From Candidatus Melainabacteria bacterium (GTDB taxonomy: Bacteria; Cyanobacteriota; Vampirovibrionia; Obscuribacterales; Obscuribacteraceae): a stretch of 6,058 bases of DNA. Where the stretch lies: NCBI GenBank assembly GCA_014380105.1, contig JACMKL010000070.1, positions 1 through 6,058 on the forward strand. The letters are read 5' to 3'. Position 1 is the stretch's first letter; every line of letters begins with the position of its first letter. Positions 1 through 5,572 of the stretch are shown here, piece after piece. The notes below the pieces were generated by a model that saw only the letters and a program-made list of their open reading frames with translations, was not told the origin of the DNA and made no database searches. The position numbers were made by a program, and so were the translations under genes.

Positions 1-89
1 GAGCCAATGAGCGCTCAAAACCAATTGGCTTAGCTTACGGTGTTGGCTCAAAACCCTGGCGGTGGGCAAAATACCAGGTCTTTCTGTAG
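1..89 (+). CDS. Possible C-terminal tail of an upstream gene (partial)
   Basis: Plus frame 3 is open from the window edge (first full codon at 3) to a TAG at 87-89. It ends in a protein-like tail, GLAYGVGSKPWRWAKYQVFL. It would be convergent with the GNAT gene, and the hairpin at 122-152 lies between the two. With only 28 codons, no family can be recognised and chance openness is not excluded. The minus strand is also open over much of this stretch, so the call is weak. Confidence 0.25.
   Translation, partial: ANERSKPIGLAYGVGSKPWRWAKYQVFL
2..55. repeat. Short inverted and direct repeats at the window edge
   Basis: AGCCAAT at 2-8 is the reverse complement of ATTGGCT at 24-30, giving a 7-bp stem around a 15-nt loop. 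The 10-mer GCTCAAAACC occurs at 13-22 and again at 46-55. No T-run follows the hairpin on the plus strand, so it is not a convincing terminator. The role is unknown and chance is possible at this length. Confidence 0.3.
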
Positions 90-116
90 TATCTGTCATC
101 CAGACGTCGCCCAGAT

Positions 117-152
117 TAAAAGGCAGGGTTTCAATTCATATTATTCCCTGCC
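117..152 (-). terminator. Probable intrinsic terminator of the GNAT gene
   Basis: On the minus strand, 22 nt after the GNAT stop codon, GGCAGGG (152-146) pairs perfectly with CCCTGCC (128-122) across a 17-nt loop. The stem is followed directly by TTTT (121-118) and then AAT. The GC-rich 7-bp stem with a short U-tract fits a Rho-independent terminator. The loop is longer than ideal and the U-tract is short. Confidence 0.55.
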
Positions 153-173
153 ATTAATCATTTCGCCTGTTCC

Positions 174-1403
174 TTATCGTTGTTGAAAAAACTGAGATAC
201 GTACGCTGGTGTCACAGCACTCAAGTTGCGGAAAGGCAGAGGCTCCCAGTATCCGTTGTTTAAATTGAATTCTTTAGTTGCAACATCCAATTTGCCTAGC
301 TGGTAGCCACCCTCATCGGTCATGAAAGTATGGGCTGCTTTAACTGCGTTGAATTCCTGTGGCTTGTAAACGAACGCGCGATGTTGAGCCATTCCACGGT
401 AGCTGGGATCTTCGAAGTCGATAATATTGTATTTGATATTTGTATTTGGTGCATCAAGTCGATCGTAGAATTTCGCTCGTCTCAATCGAGTGGCTAATTC
501 ATCGGCTGCCAGACCAGCCTCCATCGGATGCTCCATCTCGAGAGTCATCGCAACATAGTCAGGATGATCGGTTTTGATTGACTCATTTAATCGTTTCAGG
601 TGAAGTGACCCTACCCCCGACGATCGGCTTGCTTCTTCGGTCGCAACGAAATCGAGACCAGCGAATTTGGTGGCACCTTCATCATGATGCGATACGAACG
701 AGAATGCTTCAAGTTTGCCGTCTTCTGCGCGGGTGGTGTGCACCATAATGCGTCCGTCTTTCACGAGTGCAGCAACTTCCTCTGTGGGCTGACGTTCTTC
801 TTTCGGGAATGATTTCTCGTAGAGTCTTACCACGTCTGGTTTTACCTCACCTTCTTTGGCAGTCGTGAATCTCTCAATATTTGCGATATTACGCGGTGTT
901 TCATTCAGTGAAAGTGAAGGCTTTAAATCAAACTCTGGTGCATTTGGCACAAAATCTTTCGTAAATTTCCAACCAGCAACACCACCCGCGATGCCAGCCA
1001 CTCCGCCAACTGTGTAATCCACTAAGCCGCCGCCAACATTCTTTCCAAGAACACCTTTATTTTTTTCCAGCGAATCAGGATCTTGCCAAACATCATATGC
1101 AGGTGCACCCACTTTAAATGCCCAGTCAGTCGCTGCAATACCAATACCTACTTTCCCGACTATCGGCAAACCGCTTTTAATTACTGGTGCCAGTTTGGCA
1201 CCAAACACCGCAGGATTTTTCGACATTGCAGCAATTCCTAAACCCATTCCGGCTGCAATGACTGCTTCAGTAGCAACAGCAGCTTTATTATTAGTGAGAT
1301 AATCCGTTACCTCATTCCACAGATTGTCTTTAAGGCTGGAAAAGAGTTCTACTTCACGATTGAAAGCAGACGAGTTGTCGGATTCGGATTTAAGAACTGT
1401 CAT
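174..1403 (-). CDS. GNAT-family N-acetyltransferase with a glycine-rich hydrophobic N-terminal region
   Basis: This is a 409-residue protein. An upstream ATG at 1433 would add ten residues, but the ATG at 1401-1403 is preferred because TAGGAG lies 7 nt before it. Residues about 41-147 hold three hydrophobic, glycine-rich stretches (about 41-60, 70-96 and 124-147). The last contains a GxxxGxxxG glycine zipper (G133, G137, G141). Residues about 190-350 look like a GNAT domain: SFPKEER near 198-204, the acetyl-CoA pyrophosphate loop R260-SSGVG (R-x-x-G-x-G) after a beta-strand LDFVAT, and a motif-B-like AKFYDRLDA around 310-318. By family it would transfer an acetyl group from acetyl-CoA to an amine; the substrate cannot be predicted. 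The N-terminal part suggests membrane association or self-assembly, but no signal peptide is evident. The gene lies 111 nt downstream of the kinase locus on the same strand and ends at a probable terminator. The GNAT call is fairly secure; the N-terminal role is unknown. Confidence 0.8.
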   Translation of the reverse strand: MTVLKSESDNSSAFNREVELFSSLKDNLWNEVTDYLTNNKAAVATEAVIAAGMGLGIAAMSKNPAVFGAKLAPVIKSGLPIVGKVGIGIAATDWAFKVGAPAYDVWQDPDSLEKNKGVLGKNVGGGLVDYTVGGVAGIAGGVAGWKFTKDFVPNAPEFDLKPSLSLNETPRNIANIERFTTAKEGEVKPDVVRLYEKSFPKEERQPTEEVAALVKDGRIMVHTTRAEDGKLEAFSFVSHHDEGATKFAGLDFVATEEASRSSGVGSLHLKRLNESIKTDHPDYVAMTLEMEHPMEAGLAADELATRLRRAKFYDRLDAPNTNIKYNIIDFEDPSYRGMAQHRAFVYKPQEFNAVKAAHTFMTDEGGYQLGKLDVATKEFNLNNGYWEPLPFRNLSAVTPAYVSQFFQQR

Positions 1404-1410
1404 AGAGATT

Positions 1411-1416
1411 CTCCTA
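1411..1416 (-). promoter_or_regulatory. Shine-Dalgarno that decides the GNAT start
   Basis: TAGGAG on the minus strand sits 7 nt upstream of the ATG at 1401-1403. The alternative ATG at 1431-1433 has no comparable site. This supports the shorter 409-residue product. Confidence 0.75.
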
Positions 1417-1428
1417 CGGCAAATGAAA

Positions 1429-1444
1429 AGCATGTGTTCATGCT
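1429..1444 (-). other. Small perfect hairpin in the GNAT leader
   Basis: AGCATG and CATGCT form a 6-bp perfect stem with a 4-nt loop, 25 nt upstream of the preferred GNAT start. A GATAAT that could be a -10 box lies just upstream (1449-1454, minus strand), but no good -35 is present. If that promoter is used, the hairpin would sit at the very 5' end of the mRNA, where it could stabilise the transcript. This is speculative; the rest of 1404-1514 shows nothing clear. Confidence 0.25.
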
Positions 1445-1514
1445 CGTCATTATCACGATGGAGTGTGCCTAAGTTGTTACTGAAACTTGCGGGAAATACG
1501 CAATACCGCAGAAT

Positions 1515-1910
1515 TCAGTTCTTTTTACTAAGGATTTTTTGAAAAGAGTTTAGTGTTTCTTTGCTGAAAACAAGATATATCAATAAGAACAGTACAATTC
1601 CTACACAAATTAGGAGAGACCCAATTTGAATGGCAAATTTGGTCATATCGCCAACTTTGCTCCTGTTTTCGAGGGCTTTTTTGTGTTCAGCTGCTTCGAT
1701 TGTCTTACCTTGAGCACTTTCGATATCAGATAATTCTTGCAATGTTAAAGCGATAAGGGATTCACTTCGGATTTCTTTTGCAATCTCTAAGCTCTTTTCG
1801 AGCAATCGCTCTGCAGCAGGAGGGTTTTGCACCTTATAGACGACCACTTGTTCGTGTATTTCAGTCCATCTTTTCTTCTGTTCAGCCCATGAACGACGCT
1901 CTTGACTCAT
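1515..1910 (-). CDS. C-terminal TPR-like/membrane part of the interrupted kinase, downstream of the amber codon
   Basis: From the ATG at 1908-1910 this would be a 131-residue protein. Residues about 8-82 are charged and helical with TPR-like spacing (LLEKSLEIAKEI, then LQELSDIESAQGKTIEAAEHKKALE). Residues 92-115 form a strong membrane helix, followed by a short basic tail. There is no Shine-Dalgarno before this ATG. The 46 codons upstream (2048-1911) are open in the same frame. They encode LLADLQAIRGG, a typical end of a bacterial kinase domain, and then a second membrane helix (about 20 hydrophobic residues, roughly 1914-1973). The ATG is therefore probably an internal methionine of the kinase gene and not a true start. 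By itself the fragment may be untranslated unless the TAG at 2049-2051 is read through or translation restarts. The TGA stop is at 1515-1517. Confidence 0.5.
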   Translation of the reverse strand: MSQERRSWAEQKKRWTEIHEQVVVYKVQNPPAAERLLEKSLEIAKEIRSESLIALTLQELSDIESAQGKTIEAAEHKKALENRSKVGDMTKFAIQIGSLLICVGIVLFLLIYLVFSKETLNSFQKILSKKN

Positions 1911-2048
1911 ATTAAATATGGTTTGCGTGAAGAAACAAACAAGAACAAACAGAATTCCAATGGCGATAATGCTTCTCGGTTGAGCACGTCTTGGACGCGC
2001 AAAGACAATTGAGCTACCGCCTCTGATCGCCTGTAAATCTGCCAGCAG

Positions 2049-3080
2049 CTAAGACACATTTAGGTATCGCTGTGACGCATCTTTTTTGAGGCAACGGTCA
2101 AGAACTGCTTGGACCTGCTTGCCACAACTCGGCTTGAGCGAAGCGGGTTCGTCATTGACGTGCGCAAAGAGAATCTGGATCGAACTGTCATTACAAAAGG
2201 GTGGAAACCCTGATAGCATCTCATAAAAGATGCATCCGAGTGCATAAATATCAGCACGCTGATCGACCTTTTTTCCAAGACATTGCTCTGGACTCATGTA
2301 CTTCGGAGTGCCGAACACTTCGCCAGTCTGCGTGAGATCTGGACCTGATTCATCCTCGCGAATAAGTTTGGCAATGCCGAAATCTACAATCTTCACGGCT
2401 TCGCTACCGGATTTATCTTTCGCCAGAATGATATTCGCTGGCTTAATGTCTCGGTGTATCACTCCCGCTGCGTGAGCATGTTCGAGTCCGGCGCAAATAC
2501 CCTCCATTATATCCAGCGCTCTCTGCTGCGGGAGATGTGTCTCATTCGAGAGAATATCAGCCAGGCTAGTGCCCTCTAAATAATCCATCACGAGGAAGGG
2601 ACTTCCTTCTTCATTTACGCCAAATTCTCTAGTAGAACAAATATTCAAATGCTGCAATTCGATTGCTGCTTCAGCTTCCTTTTGAAATCGTGCAAGCGAT
2701 CTGCTATCAAACTGACGGTCGAAAGCCAAGAGCTTTATGGCGACGTAGCGTTTAAGAAGAAGATGTTTTGCTTTGTAGACGCGGCTCATTCCTCCCTGTC
2801 CTATAAAAGCAAGAATCTCATAGTGCCCGCCAATAATCTTGCCTACAAGATTATCTTCTTGCGGCGCAGTGCGATTCGCCTTTATAAAACTTGCCATCTC
2901 TTTGGGGCTTTCTTGCGCTAGAGACGTTTCATCTCCAGCTTGATTGCTTTCAAGAGTATTATCAAAAGGCTGACTCTCAAAATTAGCATCTCTCGGGCTC
3001 TGGATTTTGTCAGCGCTTTCCGCGGAGCTGCTATCAACCAGCTCAATTTCATTCGCAGTTTTTAGTTTCTTTTCTTTCAC
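2049..3080 (-). CDS. Hanks-type serine/threonine protein kinase (catalytic part)
   Basis: This is a 343-residue product starting at GTG (3078-3080). An in-frame TAA lies just upstream, and a weak AAGAG precedes the start. The catalytic motifs are complete: glycine loop I93-GQGGMSRVY, VAIK lysine K116, helix-C glutamate E135, HRDIKPAN (H209-R210-D211, K213, N216), DFG (D233-G235), an activation loop with LTQTGEVFGTPKYMSPEQ (T250 and T252 are candidate phosphosites), APE-equivalent SPE (E265), D277 of the F helix, and R338 near the end. It should transfer the ATP gamma-phosphate to Ser/Thr of protein substrates. It resembles PknB-type bacterial kinases but has no PASTA repeats. Residues 1-75 are acidic and polar, probably disordered. 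The product ends a few residues before the usual end of the kinase fold because of the TAG. As translated, it would be soluble and lack the membrane and TPR-like part encoded just beyond. Confidence 0.9.
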   Translation of the reverse strand: MKEKKLKTANEIELVDSSSAESADKIQSPRDANFESQPFDNTLESNQAGDETSLAQESPKEMASFIKANRTAPQEDNLVGKIIGGHYEILAFIGQGGMSRVYKAKHLLLKRYVAIKLLAFDRQFDSRSLARFQKEAEAAIELQHLNICSTREFGVNEEGSPFLVMDYLEGTSLADILSNETHLPQQRALDIMEGICAGLEHAHAAGVIHRDIKPANIILAKDKSGSEAVKIVDFGIAKLIREDESGPDLTQTGEVFGTPKYMSPEQCLGKKVDQRADIYALGCIFYEMLSGFPPFCNDSSIQILFAHVNDEPASLKPSCGKQVQAVLDRCLKKDASQRYLNVS

Positions 3081-3142
3081 AACACTCTTTTAATTTGGCA
3101 AAAACTCTGCAGCATTTTGCTTTTCAGCCTGCTCGTCCATTA

Positions 3143-3163
3143 GTGTCGACGACACGATTCGTG
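3143..3163. repeat. Overlapping inverted repeats in the divergent intergenic region
   Basis: GTGTCG-A-CGACAC (3143-3155) is a perfect 6+1+6 palindrome. It overlaps CACGA-T-TCGTG (3153-3163), a perfect 5+1+5 palindrome sharing the CAC. The one-base centres leave little room for an RNA loop in the second repeat, which favours a DNA-binding site. The cluster lies just downstream of the TATAAT at 3178-3183, where a repressor could block kinase transcription. No regulator is encoded nearby. Confidence 0.4.
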
Positions 3164-3177
3164 ACGCCGCATCAAAA

Positions 3178-3183
3178 ATTATA
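3178..3183 (-). promoter_or_regulatory. Candidate -10 box for the kinase gene
   Basis: The minus strand carries a perfect TATAAT here, 97 nt upstream of the GTG start at 3080. No good -35 hexamer is present at 16-18 nt, and the TGn extension is absent, so it may depend on an activator or be fortuitous. Start of transcription would be near 3171, giving a leader of about 90 nt containing the inverted repeats at 3143-3163. On the plus strand, polX has only a weak pair (TTGAGA 3266-3271, TATCAT 3287-3292, 15-nt spacer). Confidence 0.35.
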
Positions 3184-3319
3184 GTCGAGTGGCGCTAAAT
3201 GACCGTGTATTCTCTCACCTTCTTCATTTTTCAGCTAGATAGGGTCTAAACCTCCGAAAAGGAACTTGAGAAGGCGTTGCCAGTCGTATCATCAGTAAGA
3301 TGAAATCCGAGGAATTTGA

Positions 3320-5023
3320 ATGTCGGACAATTTAGATATCGCGAATTACTTGCGAGAGACCGGTCTTTTGCTTTCGGCAAAGGGAGACAATCCGTTCAAA
3401 GCACGGGCGTATATCAAAGGCGCTCAAGCGATTGAGAGTCTACAGATGGATATTGGTGGGCTCATCAAAGAGGACCGCCTCACAGACGTGCCGGGAATTG
3501 GGAAATCTTTGGCCAACACAATCAAAGAGATTTACTCGTCTGGGAGTTCAAAATTACTCCACAACCTGAAAGAAGAGTTGCCGGAAGGCGTCATCGAATT
3601 ATCTAACTTGCCCGGCATGAGTTTGCAGCGAATAAAATTACTTGACTCAGAGTTAGGGATCAAATCACTTGAAGAACTTGAAAAAGCCTGCAAGACGCAA
3701 GTCGTTCGCACGGTGAAAGGCTTCACTGCTCGCACTGAACGTGCGCTTTTAGGAGCTATCGAGAGATATAAAAATCGATCAACTTCAATGCTGCTTGTTG
3801 ACGCACTGGAATTAGCGGATGAAATTCAGTTATTTCTGAAGCCAGCGTCCAAAGATTCAGAAGTATTGGTCACTGGCGAATTACGGAAGTGGTACGAAAC
3901 AATCGAGTCTATTCAATTTGTTGTCAGCGCGAAAGACAGCAAGAAAATTACTGCACGGCTCAAGAAATATCCGTTAGTGCAAAAGGTCGAGGATGAGTCA
4001 AGCGATCGCATAAAAGTATTGCTTTCCAGTGGTGTCACTGTTGAAATATTTTTCGCGGAGAATCCAACACTAAAATTAATGGAAACCACCGGCAAAGAGC
4101 ACTTTCAACACTTGCAGAAATTAGCGAAAGCAAAACATTTCAAGTTGACATCGAACACATTTACCAGAAAGCATCCCATAATCGTAGTCACAGAATCACA
4201 AGTGTACGATGCACTTGGCATTGCACTGGTGCCGCCGGAGATGCGCGAAGATGCAGGTGAAATTGAGCAAGCAAAGGAAGATGATTTTTCCAACCTCATC
4301 GACATTGGTGATATCAAAGGCATGACTCACTGCCACAGCACTTTCTCTGATGGTCGCCACTCCATCGAGCAGATGGCGCGCGCTGCTGACAAATTAGGGA
4401 TGAAATACATCACAATGACAGACCATTCTCCGACAGCACACTATGCTGGCGGGCTCACCATTGACAGATTAAAGCAGCAATGGGAAGAGATTGATGAAGT
4501 TCAAGAAAAAGTCAATGTGCGCATCCTGAAGGGCACGGAGTGCGATATTTTAGCTGACGGGCAGTTAGATTACCCGGACGAAATTCTTGAAAAGTTTGAT
4601 GTAATTATTGCTAGCATTCACAATCGTTATCGTCAAAATGAAGAACAAATGACGAAGCGACTTCTGCGCGGACTTAAAAATCCACTCTTTAAAATATGGG
4701 GACATCCACTCGGGAGACTGGTGCTTCGACGTGATCCTATTCCATGCGACATTGAGAAAATCTTTGATGCTGTGCAGGATGCGAACATCGCAATTGAAAT
4801 CAGTGGTGACCCCTATAGATTGGATTTACAGCCACTATGGATAAAAGCTGCAAGAAAGAGAGGCTTCAAATTTGTCATATCGACAGATGAACACACGATG
4901 TCAGACATGCTGAATCTAACTTTCGGTATTCATATGGCGCGCCGAGCGGGCGTGACAAAAACTGAAGTCCTCAACGCCCAGACTTATAGTTTCTTCAAAA
5001 AAACCGTCAAACCAGCATCCTGA
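3320..5023 (+). CDS. polX: PolX-like protein: helix-hairpin-helix, degenerate X-family polymerase domain, PHP phosphoesterase
   Basis: The product has 567 residues, the usual length for bacterial PolX. The ATG start is preceded by GAGGA with 6-nt spacing. Residues 1-150 hold helix-hairpin-helix DNA-binding motifs (VPGIG 57-61, LPGM 97-100, VKGFTARTE 132-140). Residues about 155-305 align with the X-family polymerase domain (VTGELRKWYETI, then TTGKEHF and YDALGIALVPPEMRED). The catalytic Asp-x-Asp is absent: S197 and Q199 stand where the aspartates should be, and E242 replaces the third. Residues about 332-555 form a PHP domain with every expected metal ligand: H337 and H339, D344, D368-H369, E407, H434, H462, E493, D523 and H525. 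In the family, PHP gives a metal-dependent 3'-5' exonuclease used in base excision and gap repair. Inference: this protein trims DNA ends but does not polymerise. It is transcribed away from the kinase gene. Confidence 0.9.
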   Translation: MSDNLDIANYLRETGLLLSAKGDNPFKARAYIKGAQAIESLQMDIGGLIKEDRLTDVPGIGKSLANTIKEIYSSGSSKLLHNLKEELPEGVIELSNLPGMSLQRIKLLDSELGIKSLEELEKACKTQVVRTVKGFTARTERALLGAIERYKNRSTSMLLVDALELADEIQLFLKPASKDSEVLVTGELRKWYETIESIQFVVSAKDSKKITARLKKYPLVQKVEDESSDRIKVLLSSGVTVEIFFAENPTLKLMETTGKEHFQHLQKLAKAKHFKLTSNTFTRKHPIIVVTESQVYDALGIALVPPEMREDAGEIEQAKEDDFSNLIDIGDIKGMTHCHSTFSDGRHSIEQMARAADKLGMKYITMTDHSPTAHYAGGLTIDRLKQQWEEIDEVQEKVNVRILKGTECDILADGQLDYPDEILEKFDVIIASIHNRYRQNEEQMTKRLLRGLKNPLFKIWGHPLGRLVLRRDPIPCDIEKIFDAVQDANIAIEISGDPYRLDLQPLWIKAARKRGFKFVISTDEHTMSDMLNLTFGIHMARRAGVTKTEVLNAQTYSFFKKTVKPAS

Positions 5024-5042
5024 GCGAAGTCAACTTCGCACA
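5021..5042 (+). other. Hairpin spanning the polX stop codon
   Basis: GCGAAG (5024-5029) pairs with CTTCGC (5034-5039) around a TCAA loop. TG (5021-5022) and CA (5041-5042) extend the stem past an A-A mismatch. The stem includes the polX TGA. It is followed by an A-run, not a T-run, so by itself it is not an intrinsic terminator for polX. It may protect the mRNA 3' end. Confidence 0.4.
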
Positions 5043-5066
5043 AAAAAGCACCGCCTGCGCGGTGCT
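5042..5066 (-). terminator. Intrinsic terminator of the DUF2188 gene
   Basis: AGCACCGC (5047-5054) and GCGGTGCT (5059-5066) form an 8-bp GC-rich stem with a 4-nt loop. On the minus strand the stem runs directly into six T residues (5047-5042), a textbook Rho-independent signal. It lies 38 nt past the DUF2188 stop. On the plus strand the stem is followed by CGTTCC, so it would stop polX transcription only weakly. Confidence 0.8.
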
Positions 5067-5104
5067 CGTTCCAAGAACTTACGAAAAACCTAGTTTTTCA
5101 AAAA

Positions 5105-5332
5105 TTAGGCAATGTCCTGTTCTTTCGGTTCCAGGTCTTCAAAATGACATGTTTCTTGAATTGTGCCGTCATCTGCATGAATTACGACATCCATCTTTTC
5201 CATTTTCGCAACTTGTTCTGCAGCAACTACAGCGTCTGTCTGCGTATCAAAAATTTCTTCACCTGTTGTCTGTTCTGGCGATATTTCCCAACCTTCAACT
5301 GTTGGCACCACGTGTAATTCGTTGTTATTCAT
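5105..5332 (-). CDS. Small DUF2188-like protein
   Basis: This is a 75-residue protein from the ATG at 5330-5332, preceded by GAGGA and GGGA. The frame stays open up to an ATG at 5434 (109 residues), but those extra residues do not look like the family and the upstream starts lack a ribosome site. The pattern LHVVPTVEGWEI (6-17), a helix DAVVAAEQVAKMEK (33-46), then DVVIHADDGTIQE (48-60) matches DUF2188: an HVVP..GW strand, an alanine-rich helix and a closing hydrophobic strand with DG.I. The function of that family is unknown. The C-terminal tail (61-75) is acidic. There is no signal peptide or membrane helix, so it is probably cytosolic. It is a single gene, convergent with polX and ending at a strong terminator. 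Confidence 0.75.
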   Translation of the reverse strand: MNNNELHVVPTVEGWEISPEQTTGEEIFDTQTDAVVAAEQVAKMEKMDVVIHADDGTIQETCHFEDLEPKEQDIA

Positions 5333-5437
5333 TTTTCCCAGTCCTCGTTGCTTCATTGTGCTGGACTCAACGCAAGCCTCGTAGTTCCCTAAAATGCTGG
5401 ACAAACCTGAAGTTGTTTTGATACACAAACTCAACCG

Positions 5438-5467
5438 TTGTAACTTTTGGAATACATTCGATATAGT
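5438..5467 (+). promoter_or_regulatory. Candidate sigma70-type promoter for the exported-protein gene
   Basis: TTGTAA (5438-5443, 4 of 6 to consensus) and TATAGT (5462-5467, 5 of 6) are separated by 18 nt. This is the best pair found in the divergent gap between the DUF2188 gene and the last gene. Transcription would begin near 5474. No equally good pair was found for the minus-strand gene. Confidence 0.4.
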
Positions 5468-5572
5468 AACTAGTCAAATTGAGTCAGTCCTAAATATGCA
5501 ATGAATAGGAGGTTTTCGCTACACAAATACTGTTCTAGAATAAACGCGTCAGGAGTGGAGATTCGCATTTTA

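Larger units (their letters stand above)
1515..3080 (-). pseudogene. Receptor-like Ser/Thr kinase gene interrupted by one in-frame TAG
   Basis: From 3080 to 1515 the minus strand reads as 522 codons in one frame, with a single internal stop (TAG, plus-strand cta at 2049-2051) and a final TGA. With the stop bridged, the 521-residue product has a low-complexity acidic head (1-75), a kinase domain (about 87-355), membrane helix 1 (about 370-389), a helical TPR-like stretch (about 391-472), membrane helix 2 (about 482-505) and a short tail. The TAG falls just after R338-Y339, between NVS and LLADLQAI, inside the last helix of the kinase fold. A one-base change from CAG, GAG or AAG would explain it. 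It may be a nonsense mutation, a sequencing error or a readthrough site. No frameshift is needed. Confidence 0.7.

Noticed and set aside
1..99. A minus-strand frame open from ATG 97-99 to the window edge (33 codons, beginning MTDTTERPG)
   Set aside because: It has no ribosome site, begins about 20 nt after a probable terminator with no room for a promoter, and competes with a similarly plausible plus-strand tail. Too short to decide.
1486..1514. Hairpin TGCGG/CCGCA just after the kinase-locus TGA
   Set aside because: Only 5 bp around a 13-nt loop and no T-run follows on the minus strand, so it is not supported as a terminator.
3240..3292. Possible plus-strand promoters for polX (TAGGGT at 3240, TATCAT at 3287)
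   Set aside because: The first has no -35 partner and the second has a 15-nt spacer with a weak -35, so neither was listed as a separate feature.
5062..5421. A 119-residue plus-strand ORF
   Set aside because: It is antisense to the DUF2188-like gene, begins inside the terminator stem and has no family features.
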